Shown here: positions 5,723-13,518 of the stretch, piece after piece
Numbering within the stretch: position 1 is the stretch's first letter
Layout: every line of letters begins with the position of its first letter
IMG/VR virus record: IMGVR_UViG_3300021475_000019
Coordinates: 1-52,042 of that record
Reading direction: 5' to 3' (one strand)
DNA length: 52,042 nt
Origin: a virus
The notes under the pieces: generated by a model
Database searches by the model: none
Seen by the model: the letters and a program-made list of their open reading frames with translations, nothing else
Told to the model about the DNA's origin: nothing
Program-made: the position numbers and the translations under genes

Positions 5723-6285
5723 TAGAGCGCGTAGCGCGGGCTCTTGCGCCTCATGCCCGCAAAGGCCATCGCCGCCGCGCCGATCAGCAGCATCGCCCAG
5801 GTCGAGGGCTCCGGCGTCGACAGCGCGGTGATCGTGCCGTCAACGGCGATGTGGATCGGCGAGCCGCCGCTCACACCCGACAGCTCCGCGAAGTAAGACC
5901 CGGCAGTCAGCACATCGGGCGATACTGTAGCCTCCTGGCCGCCAAGCACGTTGTTGAGCGCCGAGCTTTCGATCAGCGCGCCCAAGGGCTGGAAGGGCGA
6001 TACAGGCGCGCTGGAAGTAAAATCATTGAGCGAAAGCACGCCGCCGACAATCCTCCCGATGCCGGATGCGCTGTCGCTCATCGACACGGTGACCGTCTCA
6101 GTGACCGGCAGCGTGAACTCGAAAAACTCCGAGAACGCGATGCCGCTGCCGGGCGTGTCCTGGGCGGGCAGCGCGAGGCTCTGGTTCAGGATCGCGCCGA
6201 TATCCTCGACGGTGATCTGGGCGGCGTGGGCAGGCGTAGCGCCGACAGCGAGCGCGAGCGCCCCGGCGAGTAGGATGGCTTTCAT
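5722..6285 (-). CDS. PEP-CTERM (PEPxxWA type) exported protein (copy A)
   Basis: The 187-residue protein has a classic signal peptide (MKAILLAGALALAVGATPAHA) and a beta-rich secreted domain with a FSEFFEFTLPVTETVTVSM segment. The C-terminus is a PEP-CTERM tripartite signal: TPEPSTWAM, a hydrophobic helix LLIGAAAMAFAG and the basic end MRRKS. In known systems this tail is recognised and cleaved by a host exosortase and linked to exopolysaccharide or surface attachment. No exosortase is in the window, so a host enzyme would be needed. The gene is transcribed opposite to its neighbours, bounded by a terminator and a structured intergenic region, as expected for a lysogenic-conversion (moron) gene. 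Copy B (47818-48387) keeps all features. Confidence 0.88.
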   Translation of the reverse strand: MKAILLAGALALAVGATPAHAAQITVEDIGAILNQSLALPAQDTPGSGIAFSEFFEFTLPVTETVTVSMSDSASGIGRIVGGVLSLNDFTSSAPVSPFQPLGALIESSALNNVLGGQEATVSPDVLTAGSYFAELSGVSGGSPIHIAVDGTITALSTPEPSTWAMLLIGAAAMAFAGMRRKSPRYAL

Positions 6286-6299
6286 TATGGATGATCCCC

Positions 6300-6572
6300 G
6301 GTTCTAAACGATAGCCAGGATTTACCATGTTCGTGCGACAAATGCGCGAATTTTATTCCCGCACCGGATTTGGGTGCGGGATTTTATCCTCGGAAAGCCG
6401 CAGATTTGCTGGGGTCAGGCCCCCACATCGCATTCCGACGCGAAACTCTGGACTGTAGGAAAACCGGGCGTCTCCGAGGAAGTGCGGGATTTTAGGTCCC
6501 GTTGAACCCCTTTAGGTAATTTTCTGCCAGTCCCGCACCTTTTGGCCCAGAGGGGCAGATCTTTGGCCCACA
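6300..6572. other. conserved structured intergenic region (copy A)
   Basis: No gene is visible between 6286 and 6647. The segment is strongly conserved with copy B (48440-48675) although neither encodes protein. It contains CCCGCACC (6358) pairing with GGTGCGGG (6373-6380) followed by ATTTT. CCTCGG.. (6388) faces ..CCGAGG (6474-6479); in copy B the arms are a perfect 9-bp pair. A second GTGCGGGATTTT (6482-6493) faces TCCCGCACC (6531-6539). The conserved middle reads CCGCAGATTTGCTGGGGTC and CATCGCATTCCGACGCGAAA. It could be a structured leader/regulatory RNA, the attachment-site region or a replication origin; the sequence alone does not decide. Confidence 0.6.
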
Positions 6573-6606
6573 CTGACAATGGCGCTACGGGCGCGGCGCG
6601 TTATAT
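6573..6606 (+). promoter_or_regulatory. candidate promoter for the small rightward operon (copy A)
   Basis: CTGACA at 6573 and TTATAT at 6601 are 22 bp apart, longer than the usual 17. However the block TTATATG.TGGCCCAGAGACA is conserved in copy B (48700), where spacing is 21 bp. The -10-like hexamer sits about 42 bases before the preferred start at 6648. The repeated TTTGGCCCA blocks just upstream (6540, 6562) may be an activator site. Confidence 0.35.
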
Positions 6607-6647
6607 GATGGCCCAGAGACATCATGTCCGCTGGTAGGGAAACTGCA

Positions 6648-6866
6648 GTGACCGAACTGCCTGACAATATCGACCTGCAATGGATCGGCCGCCAGATCAT
6701 CGCGCTGCAACGCGAAACACGCGGCCTGCGCGACGATATCGGCGTTATGGCCGCCATCCTGCGCCGGGTCGAGAACAATCAAACAGCAGACCGTGACGAA
6801 TGGCGCGGCCTTTTCGACGCCATTCGTCATGTCCGAGGTCGCGTCGAAACTTTGGAAGGCAAATGA
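6648..6866 (+). CDS. small coiled-coil protein (copy A only)
   Basis: I prefer the GTG at 6648 (AGGGA seven bases upstream), giving a 72-residue protein starting M-TELPDNIDLQWIGRQI; an in-frame ATG at 6624 has no ribosome-binding site. The sequence is one long heptad-like helix (LQRETRGLRDDIGVMAAILRR, then IRHVRGRVETLEGK). Similar short coiled-coil proteins are common in rhizobial genomes and phages without known function. In copy B three unrelated genes (48740-49532) occupy this position. Confidence 0.65.
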   Translation: MTELPDNIDLQWIGRQIIALQRETRGLRDDIGVMAAILRRVENNQTADRDEWRGLFDAIRHVRGRVETLEGK

Positions 6867-7021
6867 TGACCGCGCACTGGCCCACCGACAAGGTCCCCGG
6901 CGCGAACCGGGGGCTGACCGAAGCCGAGGCCGCGCTCCTGGCGCAGCTCCAGCGCCGCCCCCACACCCTCAACAAACGCGAGCGCGATCTCCTGATCAAG
7001 CTTGAACGAAAGGTAAAATGA
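6863..7021 (+). CDS. 52-residue hypothetical protein (copy A)
   Basis: ATGATG at 6863 overlaps the preceding stop. The protein begins HWPTDKVPGANRGLTEAEAALLAQLQ and ends with a basic helix (KRERDLLIKLERKVK), like a small DNA-contacting or accessory helix protein. The homologous gene in copy B (49532) carries a one-base insertion and loses this C-terminal half. Confidence 0.6.
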   Translation: MMTAHWPTDKVPGANRGLTEAEAALLAQLQRRPHTLNKRERDLLIKLERKVK

Positions 7022-7284
7022 TGCACATCGCCATTGGCGCCGCCATCCTCATCCTCGGCGTCCTCTTCCTCGTCACATCCAAGGCGGGGCTCAAAGTCCT
7101 GGGCGTTCTCGGCGTTCTCGTCGTCGGTGGCGTCTATCTCACCTTGAACGGCTACGTCGATGGCGCGGTACAAGCCCTTGACCGACAAGACCGTAGCGCA
7201 AGGCAACAGGCGTGCGCGGCGAAGGCGGCCAAGGTCGAACATACGGGGCGGGCGTTCGAGGACTTCGATCCCCAGTGCCACTGA
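7018..7284 (+). CDS. small membrane protein (copy A)
   Basis: 88 residues with two hydrophobic segments at the N-terminus (IAIGAAILILGVLFLVTS and VLGVLGVLVVGGVYLTL), followed by a soluble charged tail with two cysteines (AQALDRQDRSARQQACAAKAA and DPQCH). It is coupled by ATGA to the gene before. It ends four bases before the convergent late operon. Copy B has a different single-pass membrane protein at this place (49689-49910). A superinfection-exclusion or lysis-accessory role would fit size and location, but nothing proves it. Confidence 0.65.
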   Translation: MMHIAIGAAILILGVLFLVTSKAGLKVLGVLGVLVVGGVYLTLNGYVDGAVQALDRQDRSARQQACAAKAAKVEHTGRAFEDFDPQCH

Positions 7285-7288
7285 ACCG

Positions 7289-8128
7289 CTACTGCCCTGG
7301 GATCCACTGATCCCAGGGCCCGCCCTGCTGCCGCATCGACGACGCGCCGCCCAGAATAAGGTTCTGGATCGCCTGCCGCGTTGGGGCCGAGCTGGCCACG
7401 TGATGAACCAGCTCCCCGGCCTTCTCGCCCACCTTGTCGAGCCCCGCCCACAGGCCGAGCAGGCCCGCGCCTTCCTTAACGACATCGCCTCCGGCCCATC
7501 CCCCAAATAGCTTGTGAGCGCCGTAAGTGATCCCCGCCTTGAGGCCCTCGTCGGTGAGCTTCGGCAGGACTTTCGGAGCGGCGCGGGCGACGCCCTGACC
7601 GAGCAGGCCCGCGATGCCGCCTCCGGCAGTGTCCTGGGTAATGGTCGACCAGGGGTTCCCAGCCGCGTAGCTCTTCAGCCCCTCATGCACGCCCCCCGCG
7701 AGTTCAGGCCCCACGTAGGGGACCGCGTTGAGCAGCGTCGTCGGGCTCAGGATGTTGCCCACGAAATCCGCGCTCGTCGCCGCCTCAGGGCTGAGGCGCG
7801 CTCTGGCGGCGGCATAGTTGGCGGGGTTCTGCGCCATAGCTTCGTTGCCAGCGATGTCGCCGAAATCCTGCACCGATTGCGGAACCGTCAGCGCCGGGCC
7901 GCCTTTGTACCACGGGTTGCTCCAGTCGATGCCCCAGCCGCTGGGCGAGGCGGCAGCGGCGTTGGGATCAGCGGGTGCGGGTGCGGGTGCTGCTGCAACG
8001 GGCTTCGCGCCCGTCGGATTGAAGTCGCTGAATGCGCCGCCAGCAGGCTGCTTCGGCTGCGGCGCTGCCACGGGTTGGTCTTTCTGCTTCGCGCCCGTGG
8101 GGTCGAAGTCGTCGAATGCGCCTGCCAT
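7289..8128 (-). CDS. virion-associated Gly/Ala-rich protein, last gene of the late operon (copy A)
   Basis: The 279-residue protein begins with two copies of a short motif, FDDFDPTGAK and FSDFNPTGAK, separated by Pro/Ala/Gln linkers, then a helical Gly/Ala-rich body and a conserved end GGPWDQWIPGQ. Repeated aromatic-Asp motifs of this type occur at the start of phage ejection (internal virion) proteins. The body (DFVGNILSPTTLLNAVPYVGPELAGGVHEGLKS and similar) is amphipathic and may interact with membranes. It follows the 485-residue protein by three bases. Copy B (49912-50778) has the same ends but a more divergent middle. I infer an ejection or tail-internal protein. Confidence 0.6.
   Translation of the reverse strand: MAGAFDDFDPTGAKQKDQPVAAPQPKQPAGGAFSDFNPTGAKPVAAAPAPAPADPNAAAASPSGWGIDWSNPWYKGGPALTVPQSVQDFGDIAGNEAMAQNPANYAAARARLSPEAATSADFVGNILSPTTLLNAVPYVGPELAGGVHEGLKSYAAGNPWSTITQDTAGGGIAGLLGQGVARAAPKVLPKLTDEGLKAGITYGAHKLFGGWAGGDVVKEGAGLLGLWAGLDKVGEKAGELVHHVASSAPTRQAIQNLILGGASSMRQQGGPWDQWIPGQ
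7295..7318. terminator. hairpin at the junction of convergent operons (copy A)
   Basis: CCCTGGGATC (7295-7304), CACT loop, GATCCCAGGG (7309-7318): a perfect 10-bp stem inside the last codons of the leftward gene. It lacks a T-run, so it may slow or protect converging transcripts and not be a true intrinsic terminator. In copy B the stem is broken by several changes. Confidence 0.45.
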
Positions 8129-8131
8129 CGG

Positions 8132-9589
8132 TCACTCCAAGGCGGAAGTGTCGTAGCCCTTATCCTTCAGATGCTTGAGCGCGGAGCGCGGCCCGTAGTG
8201 TTCCACGGCGTTCTGGAAATCGAGCTTGTCTTGCTCCGTCAGTTGCTTGAGGTCCTTGTTCGGCTGGACCGACTTCCCAATGGGGCCGCCAGGATCAAGG
8301 TCGCCGCCCGACTGATACATCGGATCAAGGTAGGGCTTGAGATAGCCGGGTATGTCGGAGAGCCTGCCAGCCGCGCCATAGGCGTTGGCTTGGGCGGTGA
8401 GCGCGAGCTTGATCTTCGGCGCGATGACCTCCTCGCGATAATTGCCGATGCCAAAGTTGGTATAGTCCTCAGGGTTCGCACCCAAAGTTGCGAGGTTCTG
8501 GCCAACGCCCTTGGGGCCGCCGCGCGCCGACAAGACCTTCGCCGTGCCAGCCAGCCCCTCCATCTTGCTGTGCAGATTGTAGGCCTCCGTTCCAGGGGCC
8601 AATCCTTCGAGCCAGCCCTTGCCAACGGCCTTCGCTGACCCGGTGATCTCGTCGAGTTTGGGCGAGTTCGAGACGTCGGCGAGATCGTCGACGAACTTGC
8701 CCAGGCCTTGGTTCATGCCGTTGAACTGACCTTTCGCGTCGGTCAGGTCCTTGTTGTACAGGCTCCACTTCGTCGGGTCGGTCAGATAGCCGGGCATTGG
8801 CCTGCCCTTGTTGGCCGGATCGTTCTGCCATTGCGTTCGGGCGAACGCCATTGACTTCATGTCGCCGGTCATCCCCGGCAGGCCGCCCGTAATTATCATC
8901 GGCAAATAGTTGTTTTTCCAGTCCTCCTCCGAGCCGCCGCCCTTGATGAACTGGTCATGCTCGAACTGGATGTTCCGCTGCGTGTCGGTCGGCTCCATCT
9001 TTGAGATGAGGTCGGGGCCTTTACCGGCGAGGATCATGTCGCGCGAGGTGCCCGGCGGCAGGCCGAGCTTCGTGTCGTAGTCGGAGGCGTGGGCAAGCAT
9101 ATCCTGCGTCGCGCCCTGCTGCTGCATCGCGGTGTGCAGGCTCATCAGGTTGCCGACCGTCTGGCCCGCATCTTCGCCGCCGCCGGTCAGGCTCTGCATG
9201 ATCGACTGGCGCATCGAGGGCGGGCTGTGGTTGGCGGCGATCAGCGCAAGCCCGCTATTGATCCCCTGCATCGCCCGGTCGCGCTGCTGCATCTGCATGT
9301 ACAGCGACATGATGTTCGGCGGGTTGGCGAGCGTCTGGTAGCTCGCCGACATGTCGGGCGTCGACTGGAGCGCCTGCGGCTGCGGCGGCGAGTTGGGCGG
9401 CGGTGGAGCGCCTGGCGCTGGGTTGGGCGGGGGCGCGTTGGGATCGGCGCTCACCGGCTGCGCGTTCGGTGCTGGCGCGTTCGGGTTCTGCGGCGGCGCT
9501 CCTGGCGGCTGCTGCCCAGAGAGCATCGCCGCGAGCTGCCGCGCCGGGTCGGGGGCGCCCAGGTACAACAAATCGGCTAGACCGGCCAT
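8132..9589 (-). CDS. large virion (probable ejection) protein (copy A)
   Basis: The 485-residue protein starts with a Pro/Ala/Gln-rich segment (residues ~20-75) and continues as a largely alpha-helical, Gln/Met-rich domain (PNIMSLYMQMQQRDRAMQGI, LMSLHTAMQQQ). The C-terminal half is highly conserved with copy B (ALTAQANAYGAAGRLSDIPG; AVEHYGPRSALKHLKD). No enzyme motif is visible. Long helical Gln-rich proteins late in podovirus operons, beside a murein-hydrolase protein, are typically ejected with the DNA; that is inference. The start ATG at 9589 follows GGAAATGG after array D. Confidence 0.6.
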   Translation of the reverse strand: MAGLADLLYLGAPDPARQLAAMLSGQQPPGAPPQNPNAPAPNAQPVSADPNAPPPNPAPGAPPPPNSPPQPQALQSTPDMSASYQTLANPPNIMSLYMQMQQRDRAMQGINSGLALIAANHSPPSMRQSIMQSLTGGGEDAGQTVGNLMSLHTAMQQQGATQDMLAHASDYDTKLGLPPGTSRDMILAGKGPDLISKMEPTDTQRNIQFEHDQFIKGGGSEEDWKNNYLPMIITGGLPGMTGDMKSMAFARTQWQNDPANKGRPMPGYLTDPTKWSLYNKDLTDAKGQFNGMNQGLGKFVDDLADVSNSPKLDEITGSAKAVGKGWLEGLAPGTEAYNLHSKMEGLAGTAKVLSARGGPKGVGQNLATLGANPEDYTNFGIGNYREEVIAPKIKLALTAQANAYGAAGRLSDIPGYLKPYLDPMYQSGGDLDPGGPIGKSVQPNKDLKQLTEQDKLDFQNAVEHYGPRSALKHLKDKGYDTSALE

Positions 9590-9614
9590 TTCCGTTCTCT
9601 TAAGTTAGCCCTGC

Positions 9615-9742
9615 GCTCCGCAAGGCGGTGCTCGGCGGTGCTGGGTCCGGCAAAGCTAGGCAGCGCAGGGCTCGGCGCGGCATTGCCCGGCGGCGCATCG
9701 CCCGGCAAGGCAAGGGGGGGCCGAGCCCACAAGGTTCGGCCC
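9615..9742 (+). repeat. GGCNN pentamer array D with capping hairpin
   Basis: About 20 GGCNN units on the + strand (9615-9712), antisense to the leftward genes on either side. The array is followed by the stem GGGCCGA (9718-9724) / TCGGCCC (9736-9742), which ends four bases before the stop codon of the upstream gene (9746). Read in the direction of late transcription the order is stop, hairpin, array, ribosome-binding site, next start. Copy B ends before this point. Confidence 0.85.
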
Positions 9743-9745
9743 TCT

Positions 9746-10522
9746 TCATTGTTGCGGCCTCGCCTGGATCGCGCGCAGGGCGCTCAAAAAGTTCGTGTTC
9801 ATGCCCTGACCTTGACCCGCCTGATTGAGGAAGGCGGCATTGATGCCTCCGCTAGGTTGCGAGCCGCTCACCATCGGCACATTCGCGCCCTGCGTCACGG
9901 GGTTGCCGGGGTTCGCCAGCGCACTCAACGCCGCCTGCCAATTGTTGGGCGCAGCGCCAGCCCCGCCCGCCTGCTGCGCGCCCTGGGGCGCTCCTTGCTG
10001 CTGGCCCATCGGGTTGTAGCCCTGGAGGCCAGAGTTCATCCACGCCAGCGCATTCGAGGCCTGCGGATTGCTGCCGCTCGGATTGCTACCGGAAGCGACA
10101 AAGCCGCCTGACGGCATCATCGCGTTGCCAGCCTGATACTGGCCTATCGGACCCATGGCGGCGGATCTCTGCTGCGGCGACAGCGTCTGCCACTGCGGAA
10201 TGCTCAAGCCGCCCCGCTGCTGCGAGGCTGGCGTGTTCTGACCCTGCACATCCTGAACGCCAGCGAACGGGTTGCCCGACGGCGCTTGCGGCTGTTGCGG
10301 CGTCGAGTTGATCGACATGCCAGCGGGGTTGGCCGCCTGCCAGTTCTGGAACGACTGGATCGGCTTGCCGGTCGCGGCGTTGACCGGGGCTCCGGCGTAG
10401 GTCGGCGGCCAGGGCAAGGCCGCCCCGTTGTAGTTCGAGAACTGGTTCGACTGCTGCGACGGGTCGAACATCGTCGGGTTGAGCATCCAGGTGTTGGTGA
10501 GCGCAGCGAGATCCTGGGCCAT
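9746..10522 (-). CDS. Gln/Asn/Pro-rich virion protein
   Basis: 258 residues of low-complexity sequence rich in Gln, Asn, Gly, Ala and Pro, with a short ordered-looking start (MAQDLAALTNTWMLNPTMFDP). Its centre has Q/G/A runs (GYNPMGQQQGAPQGAQQAGG) and it ends MNTNFLSALRAIQARPQQ. I do not recognise a domain. It sits between the hydrolase protein and the 485-residue protein, so a virion component is likely. It starts three bases after the hydrolase stop. Confidence 0.55.
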   Translation of the reverse strand: MAQDLAALTNTWMLNPTMFDPSQQSNQFSNYNGAALPWPPTYAGAPVNAATGKPIQSFQNWQAANPAGMSINSTPQQPQAPSGNPFAGVQDVQGQNTPASQQRGGLSIPQWQTLSPQQRSAAMGPIGQYQAGNAMMPSGGFVASGSNPSGSNPQASNALAWMNSGLQGYNPMGQQQGAPQGAQQAGGAGAAPNNWQAALSALANPGNPVTQGANVPMVSGSQPSGGINAAFLNQAGQGQGMNTNFLSALRAIQARPQQ

Positions 10523-10525
10523 GGG

Positions 10526-12088
10526 TCACGTACTCCCGAAGCCGCCGCCGTACCCGGCGTTGGCGTACATGTCATAGGGCGACATCTGCCCCGACATCAG
10601 CGCCATCTGCAATTGCGATGGCGAATTGAGCGTCGTCCCCGGCATCCCTGGCACGCCGGTCGCTTGGCCGGGCATCATGGCCGGGACCACGGGCTTCGTG
10701 GCGGCGAGCGCGCCATAGTAGGAGGCGGGCTGCGGCTGCATCGAAAAGCCCCGCTGGGCGAGGTCCTGGGCGGCGAGGGCGCGGCCCAGGATGTTCTGGC
10801 CGCCGGGCTGCATCATCATCGGGCCGCCCATGGCCTGCGCCGGTTGGGCCTGCTGCAGGCGCATCGGCTCCGGCTCGTTGGTCTGCCCGCCCCCGCCCAG
10901 GCTCTTTAAGGCGTCCTGCGCCATCTTGTTGGCCGGGGAGCCGGGCTGGAAGCCCGGCAGGGTCGTCCCGGCTGTTGGGGTGGCCGGAGCGGCTGGAGTG
11001 GCCGGAGTGGCTCCAGGGGCCGTCGTAGGGGCTCCTGACGCGGCGGCCGCCGTAGGGGCTCCTGACGCGGCGGCCACGGCCGGGCCGGGCTTGAACGTCG
11101 AGCCGTCGAGGCCCGCCGTCGCCCGCGCGACATAGTTCGCGTTCGACGTGTAACGGTCGTTCGCCGCGCCGCCAGCGACGTTGTAGGGCTTGCCGGTGAA
11201 CCAGATCGAGGCCGCGTCCTTGGGGCCATAGAGTTGCAGGCTGCGCTGCATCTGGTCGCGGAACACCGCCTCCTGCGCCGCCGGGCTGGCTTTGAACTGA
11301 TCCGGCGTCAGCGAGTGGCCGAGCGCCGCCTGTGTCCATCCAGGGACGTTCTCCGGCATCACCTGATATTTGCCGATGGCTTGCCCGCGCCCGCCCTTCA
11401 CAACCGGGCCGAGCGCCTCGTAGGGGTTCTTCCAGCCGCCGCTCTCGATCTGCGCGATGTTGCGGGAGAGCGTGTCGATGACGTTGTTCGAGTTCAGCGT
11501 CGTGCCGGGGGGCGCGGCCGAGCTGCTCGACGTGGTCGTCGGCGCGGGAGCGCCGCTCGCAGCCGTTGGGCCTTCGGGGGCGCCGCTCGACGCCGCCGAG
11601 CCGCCGCCGCCGAGTTCAAAATGCGGCGCGTCCTTGAAGGTTTTGAAGTTGCCGCCCCAATTGACGCCGATGCCAAGCTTTTGTGACGCGGCCAGCATCG
11701 CTTGGCTGATCTGTTTCTGCTGGCCTGGGTCGAACTGCACCCGTCCGTTGCTGTCCAGGCCCCACAGATCGACGGCGTTGCCCTGCATGTGGACGTTCGC
11801 GTCGCCGCCGTCCTGGGCGCCGACCCTCGACCAGTCCCAGGCCTTGGCCTGATCCTGATCGGCCGCGCTTCGCTTGCCGTTGCCGATGACAAAGTTGAGG
11901 TTTGGGTTGTCAGCCCTGGCTTGCGCTATGACCTTCTGCAGATCAGGGCTGAGGCCCGACAGGTTCTTCGCGTCGTTGCCGACTGGGTCGGGGTTCCAGC
12001 GCAGAAACATGGGGAGCTGCTGGCGCCCATGGCTGTCGATGCGCGGGATCTTGGCGTAGACGCCGCCGGGGCCGAAATTGTCAGCCAC
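10526..12088 (-). CDS. bifunctional virion murein hydrolase: M15-like peptidase plus lytic-transglycosylase-like domain
   Basis: The 520-residue protein has two wall-degrading modules. Residues ~55-160 carry an M15 (D-Ala-D-Ala peptidase) signature: HMQGNAVDLWG supplies the H......D zinc ligands and DAPHFEL the final His. After an Ala/Ser/Thr linker, residues ~205-320 resemble a lysozyme-like/SLT fold, with Glu in IAQIESGG and the downstream GRGQAIGKYQVMPENVPGW, which fits transglycosylases acting during DNA ejection. The C-terminal third is Ala/Thr/Pro-rich with imperfect repeats (ASGAPT, TPATPAAPA). It probably opens the peptidoglycan at infection. The start at 12088 overlaps the preceding gene by eight bases. 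Confidence 0.75.
   Translation of the reverse strand: MADNFGPGGVYAKIPRIDSHGRQQLPMFLRWNPDPVGNDAKNLSGLSPDLQKVIAQARADNPNLNFVIGNGKRSAADQDQAKAWDWSRVGAQDGGDANVHMQGNAVDLWGLDSNGRVQFDPGQQKQISQAMLAASQKLGIGVNWGGNFKTFKDAPHFELGGGGSAASSGAPEGPTAASGAPAPTTTSSSSAAPPGTTLNSNNVIDTLSRNIAQIESGGWKNPYEALGPVVKGGRGQAIGKYQVMPENVPGWTQAALGHSLTPDQFKASPAAQEAVFRDQMQRSLQLYGPKDAASIWFTGKPYNVAGGAANDRYTSNANYVARATAGLDGSTFKPGPAVAAASGAPTAAAASGAPTTAPGATPATPAAPATPTAGTTLPGFQPGSPANKMAQDALKSLGGGGQTNEPEPMRLQQAQPAQAMGGPMMMQPGGQNILGRALAAQDLAQRGFSMQPQPASYYGALAATKPVVPAMMPGQATGVPGMPGTTLNSPSQLQMALMSGQMSPYDMYANAGYGGGFGST
11022..11075. repeat. 25-bp tandem duplication in the hydrolase linker
   Basis: GTAGGGGCTCCTGACGCGG and its continuation occur twice in a row, coding for repeated ASGAPT units in the Ala-rich linker. 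It is an in-frame length-variable spacer. Confidence 0.6.
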
Positions 12089-13517
12089 GCAACCCTCCTG
12101 CCACGCGCGCCACGCGACCTGGGGGCCGCATCTTTGGCGCCCGCATGCTCGCGCCCATTGCGCCGGTCAGCCCCATCGGCGCGCTGGCTGCGAGCGGCCC
12201 CGGCGCCCGCGTCACAAACCCGCCGCCCGCGCCCGGCATGCGCTGCGGCCGGATCGCCGGGGTGTTGTCGTTCATCGGCCCGGCTGCATTGAGCGCGTTC
12301 ATGTCGACGCCATGGATCGCCTGCCCGGTCGGCTGATGCACGCCCATCGTCTTCACCGCGTGCGGCGCGACCTGCATCACGTCTTCGGCCATCGGCCCGG
12401 CTACCTTGGGGTACGACTTGGGGTCCCCTTTGTAGCGGTAGCTGTACATCGGCAAGCCGGTCGGCTGGTGGACGCCGGTCTTGGTGATGTCGGTCTTGAG
12501 GTGCCGGTCTGAGGTGTTCAATCCGACCGCCCCGCCGAGCGCGCTGCCAATGCCCGCGAACGGGCCGCCCGGGCCGACCATGCTGCCGAGCGCCTGCAAG
12601 CCGCCCGTGACATCCGACATCAGCGATGGCGTCGTCGTCGTTTGCTGCTGCCCCGTACCGGAACTCATCGTCGTCGAGCCGTAGGGCGTCTGGCCGAGCG
12701 CCGACTGCAGGATGCCGTACTGCTGGGTCGGGTAGGCGTTCGCCTGATTGAACTGTCCTATGTTGGCGTTGATCTGGTTTTGCGCCTGCTGCTGCTGCTG
12801 CGCGCCAGCGGTCGACAGCTCCAAGAATTGTTGGCGTTGGTTCTGCTGCGCCTGCGAGCCGAGCGTGCCGAGGCCACCCGCCGCCTGGATCAGCGAATTG
12901 ATGTTCGCCTGATCGGCCTGCTGGTTGCCCTGCTGGGCCGACAGGTCGCGGCTGATGTCGCCGGTCGCCGCCGCCTGCGCTTGCTGGAAATTCGCTTGGT
13001 TCAGTTGGCTCGCCATTTGCCCGATGTTGAGCGCGCCTTGAGCCTGCGCGACGCCCTGCTGCACGCCCTGCCTGCTGCCTCCGAATGCGTTCGCCGAGTT
13101 GGCCTGATTGGCTCCTTGGTTTTGGGCGAGCGCATTTTGTTGCTGCATCAACGGCAGCGTCGAATTGATGACGCTCTGCGTGTACGGGTTCATGTAGGGC
13201 TGGAGATTGGTGTTGGCGAGCGACTGCGCATTGACCTGGGTCGCGGGCGTGCCCGCCGCCGTGAGGTAGGCGGCCTGCGAGGCGTTGTACTGATCGGCGC
13301 CCGCACCTCCCGACGTGGCGGCCAAATTCCACGCCTGCTGCGTCTGCGGCCCGATGTCGGCGACCTGCTGGCCCTGGTATTGCTGCAGCGGCCGACCGGC
13401 GACATTCTGAGCCAGCGCATAGTTCTGCTGCGCCGCCTGATTGACCCACGGCGGGAGCTGCGTCTGGCTGATGTTCGACTGGTTCGACTGCTGGTCGGTT
13501 GAGCCGGAACTGCCCAT
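12081..13517 (-). CDS. Gln-rich virion protein with C-terminal S74 autoprocessing domain
   Basis: The 478-residue protein is Gln/Asn/Ala-rich and helical for ~320 residues (QQQNALAQNQGANQANSANA; AQQNQRQQFLELSTAG). It then contains SDRHLKTDI, PMYSYRYKGDP and VAGPMAEDVMQVAPHAV, the sequence marks of the S74 intramolecular chaperone domain with its Ser and Lys catalytic residues. S74 domains normally trimerise and release tail spikes and fibres. Here it is unusual in being internal, followed by ~80 more residues, on a protein that looks like a head or ejection component. Stop and next start overlap (ATGGCTGA type). Function: virion assembly, likely. Confidence 0.68.
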   Translation of the reverse strand: MGSSGSTDQQSNQSNISQTQLPPWVNQAAQQNYALAQNVAGRPLQQYQGQQVADIGPQTQQAWNLAATSGGAGADQYNASQAAYLTAAGTPATQVNAQSLANTNLQPYMNPYTQSVINSTLPLMQQQNALAQNQGANQANSANAFGGSRQGVQQGVAQAQGALNIGQMASQLNQANFQQAQAAATGDISRDLSAQQGNQQADQANINSLIQAAGGLGTLGSQAQQNQRQQFLELSTAGAQQQQQAQNQINANIGQFNQANAYPTQQYGILQSALGQTPYGSTTMSSGTGQQQTTTTPSLMSDVTGGLQALGSMVGPGGPFAGIGSALGGAVGLNTSDRHLKTDITKTGVHQPTGLPMYSYRYKGDPKSYPKVAGPMAEDVMQVAPHAVKTMGVHQPTGQAIHGVDMNALNAAGPMNDNTPAIRPQRMPGAGGGFVTRAPGPLAASAPMGLTGAMGASMRAPKMRPPGRVARVAGGLRG

Positions 13518-13518
13518 C

